Source: Amycolatopsis acididurans (GTDB taxonomy: Bacteria > Actinomycetota > Actinomycetes > Mycobacteriales > Pseudonocardiaceae). Taken from it: 64,000 nt of DNA. Shown one piece after another: positions 17,589-26,180 of this stretch. The notes beneath the pieces were generated by a model, which was not told the origin of the DNA, ran no database searches, and saw nothing but the letters and a program-made list of their open reading frames with translations. Numbering within the stretch: the first letter of the stretch is position 1; the number at the start of each line of letters is the position of its first letter. A program made the position numbers and the translations under genes. The stretch covers positions 1 through 64,000 of the forward strand of contig NZ_JAAXLS010000031.1 of the NCBI RefSeq assembly GCF_012328925.1. The letters are read 5' to 3'.

Positions 17589-18806
17589 TCAGTGCAGCAT
17601 CAGCACAACCTGCAACTCACCGACCACGAAACCGATCACACCGCCGACCGCGATCAGCTTCCACTCCTCCTGGCGGAACGCGGGCCGCAGCAGGCCCTCG
17701 TACTCGACCGGGGTGAGCGCGAGCATCCGCATCTCGACCATGTTCGCGACGTCCATCGCCTCGGTCAGGTAGCCCTCGGCGTAGCGGACGGTGTCGGGAA
17801 GCCGTTCCAGCGTGCGCGCGGCCGCGGCCTCCTTCATCTCGCGCAGCCGTGCCGGCCCGATCGTCGCCGTCACCAGCCGTCCCGCTTGCTCGTCCACGGC
17901 TTTGGCGACGATCCGGTGCACCATCGCGACCAGAAGGTCCGAACGCGGCCCGCGCAGGATCGCGCTGAGCAGGTTCGGCATGGTCAGCACCTCGTGCGCG
18001 ATCAGCTCGCCGTACTGCCGCGCCACCTCGGTCCGCCGCCGCTGGAACTTGCCCTGCAGCACCCAGCGACCGACGCGTACCGGATCGCGCGGCACGAAGA
18101 TCAGTTTGATGGCGAGCCAGTCGGTGAACAGCCCGATGCAGCCACCGAAGACCGGCAGCACCCACGGGTTCTTCGTCAGCGCCCACACGATGGCCTGCAC
18201 GAGGCCCAGGCCGAATCCGAAGTAGATTCCGCAGCGCGCGATGAACGCCATCTCCGGGCGGGTGGTCTCGCGAATCAGGCGAACCAGCAGTGCCTTGTCA
18301 CGCGTCAGGTTCTGCACGGTCATGTGCTTGACGTCGAGGACCTCGTCCAGGTTCTGCCTGATCTCGGTCATCAGTTCGCGCACGAGCCGCGGCGCCGCGG
18401 CCTGGACCTGCTTGACGACCAGGTCCTGCGCCATCGCGGGAAGCGCTTCCCACAGCCGGGGCTGGTACTCGGCGAGCACGTCGCGGGCGATGTCGTCGAT
18501 GGTGCGCAGCAGCGGCTGCTCGATCTCCCTCGTCATCCGGTCCGCGTCGATCCTGGCGAAGATCTCCTTGAGATCCAGCAGGTTCGAGGTGAGCAGATCG
18601 GTGGCGATCGCGGCCATCCGGCCGCCGTGTTTGGGCACCACGCCCTGCCAGCCGAGGAACGTGCCGGGGAGGCCGGCGAACTCCAGCGGCCGGAACATCA
18701 TCTCGATCGCGACGCGCTTGGTCACGTATCCGATGAGCGCGGCGATGAACGGGATGGCGGCGTACAGCGGCCAGTGCGCGGCGAGGTCGGTCAGGATGGT
18801 CTCCAC
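17589..18806 (-). CDS. DUF445-family membrane protein, copy 1
   Basis: A 405-residue protein with an N-terminal helix (AAIPFIAALIGYVTKRVAI), two central hydrophobic helices (CGIYFGFGLGLVQAIVWAL, WVLPVFGGCIGLFTDWLAIKLIF) and a C-terminal helix ending HRS-free in LMLH. The repeated TKRVAIEMMFRPLEF and TDWLAIKLIF blocks are the DUF445 signature. Function unknown. Paralogue of the adjacent upstream gene, 36 bp away, in the same orientation. Confidence 0.85.
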   Translation of the reverse strand: METILTDLAAHWPLYAAIPFIAALIGYVTKRVAIEMMFRPLEFAGLPGTFLGWQGVVPKHGGRMAAIATDLLTSNLLDLKEIFARIDADRMTREIEQPLLRTIDDIARDVLAEYQPRLWEALPAMAQDLVVKQVQAAAPRLVRELMTEIRQNLDEVLDVKHMTVQNLTRDKALLVRLIRETTRPEMAFIARCGIYFGFGLGLVQAIVWALTKNPWVLPVFGGCIGLFTDWLAIKLIFVPRDPVRVGRWVLQGKFQRRRTEVARQYGELIAHEVLTMPNLLSAILRGPRSDLLVAMVHRIVAKAVDEQAGRLVTATIGPARLREMKEAAAARTLERLPDTVRYAEGYLTEAMDVANMVEMRMLALTPVEYEGLLRPAFRQEEWKLIAVGGVIGFVVGELQVVLMLH

Positions 18807-18842
18807 CCGGCCACCTCCACGGTCCCGTCGGCTGAGGCAAGG

Positions 18843-20075
18843 CTAGTGCAGCAGGAACATGACCTGCAGCTCACCCACCAGTCCGCCGATGATCGCGCCG
18901 ACCGCGATGAGTTTCCACTCGTCCTGCCGGAAGGCGGGGCGCAGCAGTTCCTCGAATTCGGGGGGCGAGAGCTTGCGCATCCGGTCGACGATCGTGTTGC
19001 GGACATCCAGCGCGTTGACCGCGTAATCCTCGGCGTAACGGATCGTGTCCGGCACCCGTTCGGCCGCCTTCTTCGCGGCGACCTGCTTCATCTCCTGGAA
19101 CGTGCGCGAGCCGACCGCCGCGGCGACCAAAGGTTTGACGATGCCGGCCTGCGTGTCGATCGTCCGCTGCACCTCGCGCGTGATCAGCTGGAACAGCCGG
19201 TCGGATTTCGGTCCTCTTAGGACCGCTTCGAGCAGGTTCGGGATGGTGATGATCTCCTTGGCGATCATGTCGCCGTAGTCGGCCGAGACCTCGTCCTTGC
19301 GTTTCTGGAAGACGCCCTGCCAGGTGTAGAGGCCGAAGAACTCCCGAGGCTCGCGCGGCAGGAAGATCATCTTGAGCGCGAGCCAGTCGGTGAACCAGCC
19401 GATCACGAGCCCGAAGACCGGCAGCACGAGCGGCGATTTGGTGAGCGCCCACACCGACAGCTGCACCAGCCCGAGGGCGAACCCGAACACGAGTCCCGAC
19501 CGCGCGATGAACCGCATCTCGGGCCGGGAGATGTCGCGGATCAGGCGGTTGAGCAGGGACTTGTCGCGGACGAGATTGGTCACGACCATGTGCTTGAGGT
19601 CGAGCACCGAGTCGATGTCGTGGGAGATCTCCCGCATGATCTTCGCGATGGCCTTGGGGGCTTCGGCGCGCACGCGGTTGAGCAGCAGTTGCTGCGCGCC
19701 GCCCGGCAGCGCTTCCCACAGCCGCGGCTGGTACTGCTCCATGACCTCGCGCGTGACGTCCTCGACGACGCGCAGAAGCGGTTCCTCTATCTCTTTGGCG
19801 ATTTGTTCGGGGTCGAGGCGGGCGAAGATCTCCTTCGGATCGATCAGTGTGTTGGTCAGCATGTCGGTGGCCGTGGCGGCCATCCGCTCGGCGTTGGCGG
19901 GAAGCACCCCCTGCCAGCCGAGGAATGGCTTGATGCCGATGAACTCGATCGGCCGGAACATCATCTCGATCGCAACGCGTTTGGTCAGGTATCCGATCAG
20001 CGCCGCGATGAAGGGCATGCTGACGTAAACCGGCCAATGTGCACCCAGGTCGGCGATGACCTGCTGTAAGTCCAC
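18843..20075 (-). CDS. DUF445-family membrane protein, copy 2
   Basis: A 410-residue paralogue of the next gene downstream, with the same N-terminal helix (MPFIAALIGYLTKRVAIEMM), paired central helices and C-terminal helix ending MFLLH. Colinear similarity along the whole length shows a tandem duplication. The family is membrane-anchored with a long helical middle region; the biochemical role is not known. Probably the first gene of a two-gene operon. Confidence 0.85.
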   Translation of the reverse strand: MDLQQVIADLGAHWPVYVSMPFIAALIGYLTKRVAIEMMFRPIEFIGIKPFLGWQGVLPANAERMAATATDMLTNTLIDPKEIFARLDPEQIAKEIEEPLLRVVEDVTREVMEQYQPRLWEALPGGAQQLLLNRVRAEAPKAIAKIMREISHDIDSVLDLKHMVVTNLVRDKSLLNRLIRDISRPEMRFIARSGLVFGFALGLVQLSVWALTKSPLVLPVFGLVIGWFTDWLALKMIFLPREPREFFGLYTWQGVFQKRKDEVSADYGDMIAKEIITIPNLLEAVLRGPKSDRLFQLITREVQRTIDTQAGIVKPLVAAAVGSRTFQEMKQVAAKKAAERVPDTIRYAEDYAVNALDVRNTIVDRMRKLSPPEFEELLRPAFRQDEWKLIAVGAIIGGLVGELQVMFLLH

Positions 20076-20240
20076 CGGGCTCCACCTCCGCGACTCCCCG
20101 GATGAACGTTAACCCAGGAATGCCTCGAGCGGATCACCCGTCGCTGGGTGCGGCGGAGGAAGATGATCAGCCGTTCACCGGGACAGAAGCAGTCGAATGG
20201 AGGTCTGGAATCCAGCGTCCGGACGCACTAAGGTCGCCCC

Positions 20241-21380
20241 ATGCCTCCTGCCCAGTCCCCCATTCAATCCACCGAGCCCTCGCTCGGTGCTCCCCACTTT
20301 CCCCTTGTTTTCCGCGGCTACGACCGGGTGCCGGTCGATGAGCGGCTCAACCAGCTCGCCGCGGAGTTGAAGGAACTCGCACAGGCCCGTGACGAGGCGA
20401 TGAACTCTGTCGCCGAACTGACCAAGGCGCTGAGCTACTCGCAGTCCGAACTCGCCGAGACGAAGAGCGCGCTGTCGCGGATGGCGAGCGACCCGGTCAG
20501 CGCGTCGAACATGACCGAGCGCGTGCGTTCGATGATGCAGCTGGCCGAGGAAGAGATGGCCGAGCTGCGCGCCAAGGCCGAGAACCAGGCCGAGCAGATC
20601 CGCGCCGAGGCCGAGAAGTACGACCTCGACAGCCGCAAGGCGACGGACAAGTGGATCGCCGAGCGCGAGGCCGAGATGGCCCAGCGGCGCGAGGACCTCG
20701 AGGCCGAGTACCAGGGGCTGACCGCGCGGCTGAAGGCCGAGCACGACGACCTGATGGACAGCGCGCGCGCCGAGATCCAGCGGCTGAACGCCGACGCGCA
20801 GGCCGAGCGCGAGCGGCTGGACGCGGATTCGAACGAGCGCCGCGCGGCGGCCGAGAAGCAGGCCGAGGAGGAGCTCGCCGGGCGGATCGGCGAGGCTGAG
20901 CAGGCGCTGGCGCGCAAGGTCAAGGACACCGAGGAGTCGCTGGCCACAAAGGTCACCGAGACGGAGGAGTCGCTGGCGCGCAAGGTCTCGGAGACGGAGA
21001 GCTCCCTGGCGCGGAAGGTGTCGGAGACCGAGGGGTCGCTGGCGCGGAAGGTGTCGGACACGGAGGAGTCGCTGGCGCGGAAGGTGTCGGAGACGGAGAA
21101 CTCCCTGGCGAAGAAGGTGTCCGAGACCGAGGGTGCCCTCGCCCGGAAGGTCGCGGAGACCGAGGAGCGCCTGTCGAAGCAGACCGCCGAGGCCGAGAAC
21201 CGGGCGTCCACTCTGGTCGCCAAGGCGGAGCGGCAGCAGGCCGAGGCCGAGCAGAACCGCACCCAGGCGTTCGAGTACAAGCGCGAGGTCACGGAGCGGC
21301 TGACCGCCACGCACTCCGCGCTGCAGGAAGCCCTGAAGCACATGATCCCCGCCGAAGACGACGAAAAGGTCCCGGCGTAA
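20241..21380 (+). CDS. DivIVA/FilP-like coiled-coil protein with 11-residue repeats
   Basis: A 379-residue almost entirely helical protein. FRGYDRVPVDERLNQL near residue 25 resembles the DivIVA N-terminal motif (F-x-GYD-x-x-VD). Residues 222-331 consist of ten consecutive 11-residue units of type SLARKVSETEx, the first eight nearly identical: a hendecad coiled coil like those in actinobacterial Scy/FilP cytoskeletal proteins. Structural or polar-growth scaffolding is likely but inferred. A strong terminator follows. Confidence 0.75.
   Translation: MPPAQSPIQSTEPSLGAPHFPLVFRGYDRVPVDERLNQLAAELKELAQARDEAMNSVAELTKALSYSQSELAETKSALSRMASDPVSASNMTERVRSMMQLAEEEMAELRAKAENQAEQIRAEAEKYDLDSRKATDKWIAEREAEMAQRREDLEAEYQGLTARLKAEHDDLMDSARAEIQRLNADAQAERERLDADSNERRAAAEKQAEEELAGRIGEAEQALARKVKDTEESLATKVTETEESLARKVSETESSLARKVSETEGSLARKVSDTEESLARKVSETENSLAKKVSETEGALARKVAETEERLSKQTAEAENRASTLVAKAERQQAEAEQNRTQAFEYKREVTERLTATHSALQEALKHMIPAEDDEKVPA
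20904..21233 (+). repeat. 33-bp in-frame tandem repeats (10 units)
   Basis: Units begin every 33 bp from 20904 and encode 11 residues each (A/S-LARKV-x-[DE]TE-x). Units 2-8 are the most alike; the last two have diverged. Such arrays can gain or lose units by slippage without shifting frame. Confidence 0.85.
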
Positions 21381-21395
21381 CGACACACTTAGGAC

Positions 21396-21432
21396 GAAAG
21401 GGTCGGCTCCCCACGGCGGGGCCGGCCCTTTT
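21396..21432 (+). terminator. Intrinsic terminator of the coiled-coil gene
   Basis: AAAGGGTCGGCTCCCC pairs with GGGGCCGGCCCTTTT (one bulge and G-U pairs) around a short loop and ends in TTTT, 15 bp after the stop codon. Confidence 0.8.
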
Positions 21433-21502
21433 CGCATTCCGAGAAAGCGCTTCCTCCTGCCCGCGGCTCTGGCGGCGGCCGGGACGCTTCGCGGTGCACT
21501 TC

Positions 21503-21660
21503 GGTGCGCGCCGCGTTCCGCTGGTGTGTGCCATGCTCTGCCGGGCCGGCCATGCTCTGCCGGTGCGCGCCGCGCTCTGCGGGGTCGGCCATGCTCTGCC
21601 GGTGTGCGCCACGTTCTGCCGGTGCGCGCGACGTTCTGCGTGTGCCGGCCACGCTCTGCT
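21503..21660. repeat. 20-bp tandem minisatellite, about 8 units
   Basis: Eight back-to-back units with consensus GGTGYGCGCCACGYTCTGCC run from 21503 to 21660; one is 19 bp, and units vary at a few positions (GGCC in place of GCGC in alternating copies). No spacers separate units, so this is not CRISPR. Long open frames on both strands arise from the composition and the period and have no start signals or recognisable product. Confidence 0.8.
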
Positions 21661-22596
21661 CGCGATGCTCAGCCGCGAGGTCGGGCCCGCCAACCGCCAC
21701 CCGGCCCGCCACCGGCCGGGATGCTGGGTCATGGCCGTTATGCGAGCGAATCGGGGTCGCCAGCCGCTACGCGAGCTCCACTCAGGCCGCGAGGCGCGGC
21801 CGCCGACCGCCACTCGAGCCGTCCGCGCCCGCGAAGTGCCGCCACGAAGGTCGCCGGAGCGGCCCGCTCCGGCGAGCCAGCCGACTGCGGCGAAGCTCTG
21901 CCGCGAGGGTCCACCCCCGACCGCCACCCGAGCCGCCTCGGCCGCGGAGCTCGGCCGCACCCGATACTTGGGCGAACGGTGGTCACCACTCGCCACCCGA
22001 GCCGCCCCCGCCGCGGAGCTAGGCAGTGCCTGCTGCGTGGGCGAACCACCGCCACCACTCGCTACGCCAGCCGCGCTCAGGCCGCGAAGCGCGGCCACGC
22101 CCGCTACGCGAGCGAACCGCGGCGACCTACCGCCACCCGAGCCACTCCCAGTCGCGAGGCCCCGCCATCAGCTGTCACCCGAGCCACCCCTGGACGCGAT
22201 CCTCGGCCACGTCCAGCTGCCCGAGGGAACCGCAAACACCGGTCGCTACGCGAGCCGCCCCGGCCGCAGAGCGCGGCCACCAACCGCTACCCGTGCCATC
22301 ACCGGCCGCGAACCGCGGTGACCAACCGCGGCCAGCAATCGTCATCCGAGCCACCCCGGCCAGAAACGGGATCACAGCCACCCGAGCCGTCCTCGGCCGC
22401 GGACCGCGGCCACCAGCCATGCGAGCCAACCGCGGCCGCGTGGCGCCGGTCGCCAGCCGCCACGCGAGCCACTCCGGCCGCGAACCGCAGCCACCGGCCG
22501 CCACCCGAGTCGCCCGTGCCACAAAGCGCGGCCACCAGCCGCCACCCGATGTCACCTCCGTGCCGCAAACCGCGGCCATCGATCCGCTACGCGAGC
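21661..22596. repeat. Degenerate minisatellite of about 41-bp units, non-coding
   Basis: Recurring core on the plus strand: CGCYACSCGAGCC, then about 10 bp, then CGGCCGCGAAGCGCGGCC. In the best-preserved part the CGAGCC cores fall at 22251, 22292, 22347, 22383, 22422, 22465, 22506, 22547 and 22591, mostly 36-44 bp apart. Units to the left are more decayed. The last unit contains the stop codon and final eight or so codons of the FGGY kinase gene. I see no gene here: the open frames give only G/R/A/W-rich periodic peptides. Confidence 0.75.
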
Positions 22597-23975
22597 CATC
22601 CTCGGCCGCGAAGCTCGGCTACGAAACGCTGGTAGGACTCCTCCAGCGCCTCCGTTTCGGTCGGGTCCGGGTCGACTACCGTGCCGCCCTCCGGCAGGCG
22701 GGCACTCACCTCCGCGAGACCGCCCGGGGTGATCGCGGCCGCGGCCAGCAGCGCGGCGCCGTAAGCCGTCTCCGCTCGGGGGGACGCCCGCAGCCCCAGC
22801 CCGGTCACCGTCGCACGGATCTTGATCCACAGTGGACTCTTGCTGCCCCCGCCCGCTGCCAGCAGCGGGCCGCGCACCTCCACACCGAGCCCGCGCAGGT
22901 GCTCCAGCGCGAGCCGCTCCACGAAGGCGACTCCTTCGAGCCGGGCGCGGTGCAGTTCGCCCTCGTCAGCGGGCGTGCCCAGCACGAAACCCCGCGCATC
23001 CGGAGTGACGAACGGAAAGCGCTCTCCGGAACGTGCCAGCGGGTAGGCAACCACCTTCGCCGGACCGCGAGCGGCCAGTTCGTCCAGCCGCGCCAGGTCA
23101 CCGGTGACCCCCTCGCCACCGGTGTTCGAAGCCCCGCCCGGCAGCCACCAGCCATCGGGGTGCCGGTGGCTGTACATCGCCCCGCTCGGGTCGGGCACGA
23201 GCTGTTCGGTCACTCCTTTGAGGACATACGTCGTGCCCAGGATGCCCGCGAACGTGCCCGGCAGCACGGCTCCCGTCGCCAGCTGGCCCGCGCACCCGTC
23301 CGTCATCCCGGCCACCACGCGGCACCCGGCAGGCAGCCCCGCGACCGGCCGCGAAACCTCGCCGAGCGCCGCGGTCGGTGCGACCACCTCGGGCAGCCAC
23401 GAGCGCGGCACACCGAGCGCGTCGAACACCTCGAACGCCCACTCGCCCGCCCTCGGGTCGTACCCGCTCTTCAACGCATGGGACCAGTCCGTCGCGACCG
23501 CCGCGCCGGTCAGCCGCGCACAGATCAGATCGGGCGTGTGCACGATCCCGGCAGCATCGGGAAAAGCCGAATGCAGCCAGGCGATCCGGCCGAGTGCCGC
23601 GGTCGGCGACACCGACATGCCGAGCGCACGCCACCGCTCGCCGCCCAGCTCCGCGGCCTTCGTGTTGTACGGGGCGCCGCGCCGGTCGTCGTACATCAGC
23701 GCCGGCGACACCGGTTCGCCACGCTCGTCGACCGCGACGATCGTGCCGGACGTCGCCGATACCGCGACAGCCTGGACGGACAGCCCCTCGCTCACCTGCC
23801 GGACCACGGATTCGACCGCGGGCCACCACGTGCTGGCGTCCTGCTCGCTGCACCCGTCCTCGGAACGGACCGGCGCCGGCAGCGACTCCGACGCCCTGGC
23901 CAGCACCCGGCCATCGTCGGCCACCGCGAAGGCGCGAACCCCCGCGGTGGCGACGTCGATCCCGACGACGGTCAA
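22587..23975 (-). CDS. FGGY-family carbohydrate kinase (XylB-like)
   Basis: A 462-residue sugar kinase. The ATP-binding N-terminus VVGIDVATAGVRA, the substrate aspartate region MYDDRRG near 118, MTDGCAGQLATGA near 230 with the catalytic aspartate, and LAAGGGSKSPLWIKIRATV near 368 define the FGGY fold. The TTG start overlaps the MFS gene's stop (TTGA), making a transporter-kinase operon: the sugar imported is presumably phosphorylated at once. The extreme C-terminus (LRGRGWLA) is encoded by a copy of the neighbouring minisatellite unit. Confidence 0.87.
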   Translation of the reverse strand: MTVVGIDVATAGVRAFAVADDGRVLARASESLPAPVRSEDGCSEQDASTWWPAVESVVRQVSEGLSVQAVAVSATSGTIVAVDERGEPVSPALMYDDRRGAPYNTKAAELGGERWRALGMSVSPTAALGRIAWLHSAFPDAAGIVHTPDLICARLTGAAVATDWSHALKSGYDPRAGEWAFEVFDALGVPRSWLPEVVAPTAALGEVSRPVAGLPAGCRVVAGMTDGCAGQLATGAVLPGTFAGILGTTYVLKGVTEQLVPDPSGAMYSHRHPDGWWLPGGASNTGGEGVTGDLARLDELAARGPAKVVAYPLARSGERFPFVTPDARGFVLGTPADEGELHRARLEGVAFVERLALEHLRGLGVEVRGPLLAAGGGSKSPLWIKIRATVTGLGLRASPRAETAYGAALLAAAAITPGGLAEVSARLPEGGTVVDPDPTETEALEESYQRFVAELRGRGWLA

Positions 23976-25303
23976 TTCGTGGCCGCCGAAACCTGCTGGA
24001 GGTTGGCATCCTTCGCGATGGCCTCCTCGGTGGCCTCGGGCAGTTTGAGGAACCGCACGATGACCGCCGCGACCAGGTACAGCGCCGCGAAGATGATGAC
24101 CACGCCTGCCGCGCCGGCCGGGCCGAGGAACACGCTCACGATCGCGGGCCCGACGAACGCGGCCGCACCGGCACCGAGGTTGAGCAGTGCCATCGCGCCG
24201 CCCTTGTTCTCCGGGGCCAGCGACGGCAGCAGCGCGGAGATGGGCACGAACCCGGCCAGCGTCGCGCCGTAGAGCGCGCCCACGATCAACGCGAGCCAGT
24301 AGTAGTTGGCGCCCATAGCGGTCGGCACGAAGTACAGCAGCATGATCGAGATCGCGCAGCCGATCGCGCCGAACCAGAAGATGGTGGTCCGCCAGCCGAT
24401 CTTGTCGGACAGCATGCCGAAGATCAGGTTGAAGAAGATGTTCGTGCCGTAGATGACCGACACGAGCAGCAGCCAGCGACCCTCGCCGAAGCCGATGTCA
24501 TTGGAGAAGATCGTCGGGAAGAACACCAGCATGCCGAACTCGGGCGCCGTGTTGATCACGCGGGCGAGCATGCCGAGGCCGACGCGCGGCTTCTTCCATG
24601 CGATGGACACGCTGGACACCAGGCTCTGCACGGGCTTGACGTCAGGCGGCGCCAGCCGCTGGAAACCGGTGCGCTCCCGCACACCGAGCACGCAGATCAG
24701 CCCGCCGACCGCGAGGACGCCGACCGACAGCCACAACGTGCCGTAGTGCCCGAGCACCGGGTTGGTGAAGCTCGCGACCAGCGAACCGAGGGTGGGCAGG
24801 CCGCCGGTGAACGCGAAGTAGAACCAGCCGACCGCAGCGCCGAGCCGCGCGATGGGCGCCACCGCGGTGATCCACACCAGGAACCCGAACGCGAACATCG
24901 GATACCCGAAACCGCGGATGCCGTAGAAGATCAGCATCAGCGGGTAGTTGTGGCCCGCCACCGCGACGCTGAGGAACAGCACGTCGAAGACGACCCAGAT
25001 GCCGAGGCCGACCAGCATCACCCGGCGCGGGCCCCACAATTCCGACAGCGCACCCGAAAGCCACGACGCCAGCATGACCGCGACGCCGTACACCGTGATC
25101 ACATAAGACGCGTGGATTTCGCTACCAGCGCCGTTATCGGCCATGTACGGCGCGATGAACCCCGACTCGACACCGTCACCGACCATGAACAGCAACAGGC
25201 CGACATACCCGAGCAGCAGCGGTGCCGGGAGTCCCCACCTGTTGAGGAGCCCGGCGAATCCACCTCCGGGCTCGGACAACCTCGATGTTGTCATCGCACT
25301 CAT
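23972..25303 (-). CDS. MFS transporter, probable polyol/sugar permease
   Basis: A 443-residue major-facilitator protein with about twelve hydrophobic helices. Start ATG 25303 (MSAMTTSRL) is preceded by GGAGG with 5-bp spacing. Motif A-like elements are seen as SGALSELWGPRRV near 80 and FGMLSDKIGWRTT near 304, resembling the polyol permease group. First gene of a two-gene operon with an FGGY kinase. A 13-bp palindrome lies 41 bp upstream, so induction by its substrate through the DeoR protein is likely. Confidence 0.83.
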   Translation of the reverse strand: MSAMTTSRLSEPGGGFAGLLNRWGLPAPLLLGYVGLLLFMVGDGVESGFIAPYMADNGAGSEIHASYVITVYGVAVMLASWLSGALSELWGPRRVMLVGLGIWVVFDVLFLSVAVAGHNYPLMLIFYGIRGFGYPMFAFGFLVWITAVAPIARLGAAVGWFYFAFTGGLPTLGSLVASFTNPVLGHYGTLWLSVGVLAVGGLICVLGVRERTGFQRLAPPDVKPVQSLVSSVSIAWKKPRVGLGMLARVINTAPEFGMLVFFPTIFSNDIGFGEGRWLLLVSVIYGTNIFFNLIFGMLSDKIGWRTTIFWFGAIGCAISIMLLYFVPTAMGANYYWLALIVGALYGATLAGFVPISALLPSLAPENKGGAMALLNLGAGAAAFVGPAIVSVFLGPAGAAGVVIIFAALYLVAAVIVRFLKLPEATEEAIAKDANLQQVSAATN

Positions 25304-25343
25304 CACGCCTCCATGGGTCTGAAACTGAAGGTATCATGACCCA

Positions 25344-25356
25344 TGTGAATTTCACA
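25344..25356. promoter_or_regulatory. Candidate DeoR operator upstream of the MFS-kinase operon
   Basis: TGTGAATTTCACA is a perfect 13-bp inverted repeat about 40 bp upstream of the MFS start. It differs from the palindrome at 26817-26829 only by one symmetric base pair in each arm, and the DeoR-type gene lies between the two sites. Confidence 0.6.
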
Positions 25357-25375
25357 GGCAAGATGTGATTTGGGA

Positions 25376-26167
25376 TCAGAACCAGGCGATGTCGACCTTC
25401 GTCCGGCTGCGCAGGTCCTCGACCAGGGGCTTCGCGGTACCCGAGTCGATAATCAGCTCGTTGTAATCGCTGATCGGCGCGAGCCGGTGCAGGGCCGTGC
25501 GCGGCATCTTGCTGGAATCCATCAGCAGGACCCGGGTCTGCGCGCTGGCCAGCATCGCGCGCTTGACCATCACGATCTCCGGCTCCTGGTGGAAGGTCAT
25601 GTCGGCGTTCATGGCCGACGTCGAAACGAAGGTCGTGTCCACGGTGATCCGCTCGATCGCCTCGAGGCAGGGCATCCCGAGGAACGAGTCGTGCGTCGCC
25701 GAGTAGTCGCCGCCGATGCAGATCAGCCTGATGTCTTCGACGTCTTTGAGTAGCTCGATCGCGCGGAGGTAGTTCGTGGCCACGGTCAGCGGCGTGACCT
25801 CGTGGAGCAGCTTCGCGAGCGCGAGAGCGCTGGTCGAGTCGTCGAGCAGGATCGACATACCCGGCTCGACCAGGCGCAATGCCTCACGGGCGATCGCGGC
25901 CTTCGCCTCGACGTGTGCGTTCAGGCGGTACTCGGAGTTGCTCTCGAACACCGTCGAAGGCTGTGCGGTGACGCCGCCACGGAACTTGCGCAACAGGCCG
26001 CGCCGGGCCAGCTCGTCCAGATCGCGGTGTACGGTCATCACGCTGACCCCGGTCAGTTCGGCCAGCTCGGCCGCCGAGGCGGACCCCTTGTTCACCACAT
26101 AGTCGGTGATCCGCTGTTGCCGGCTGGTGCGAGTGCGCGCGCCGCCGCTGCCCGACGAATCGTTCAT
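25376..26167 (-). CDS. DeoR/GlpR-family transcriptional regulator
   Basis: A 263-residue regulator. The N-terminal winged helix has RQQRITDYVVNKG and SVMTVHRDLDELARRGLLRK (the DeoR signature) near residues 18-60. The C-terminal sensor domain binds phosphorylated sugars in this family: SILLDDSTSALALAKLL near 98 and CIGGDYSATHDSFLG near 150 fit the NagB-like fold. ATG 26167 is preferred; ATG 26179 is possible, and the frame further upstream lies inside the phosphatase gene. Likely represses both flanking catabolic operons and responds to a sugar phosphate. Confidence 0.87.
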   Translation of the reverse strand: MNDSSGSGGARTRTSRQQRITDYVVNKGSASAAELAELTGVSVMTVHRDLDELARRGLLRKFRGGVTAQPSTVFESNSEYRLNAHVEAKAAIAREALRLVEPGMSILLDDSTSALALAKLLHEVTPLTVATNYLRAIELLKDVEDIRLICIGGDYSATHDSFLGMPCLEAIERITVDTTFVSTSAMNADMTFHQEPEIVMVKRAMLASAQTRVLLMDSSKMPRTALHRLAPISDYNELIIDSGTAKPLVEDLRSRTKVDIAWF

Positions 26168-26180
26168 ACGGACAAGCATC

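Noticed and set aside
21503..21660. CRISPR-like array
   Set aside because: The repeats are contiguous with no unique spacers and there are no cas genes in the window.
21289..22635. Several long open frames on both strands (269-369 residues)
   Set aside because: They are periodic by-products of the minisatellites: G/R/A/P-rich peptides, no family resemblance, no ribosome sites, overlapping each other in several frames.
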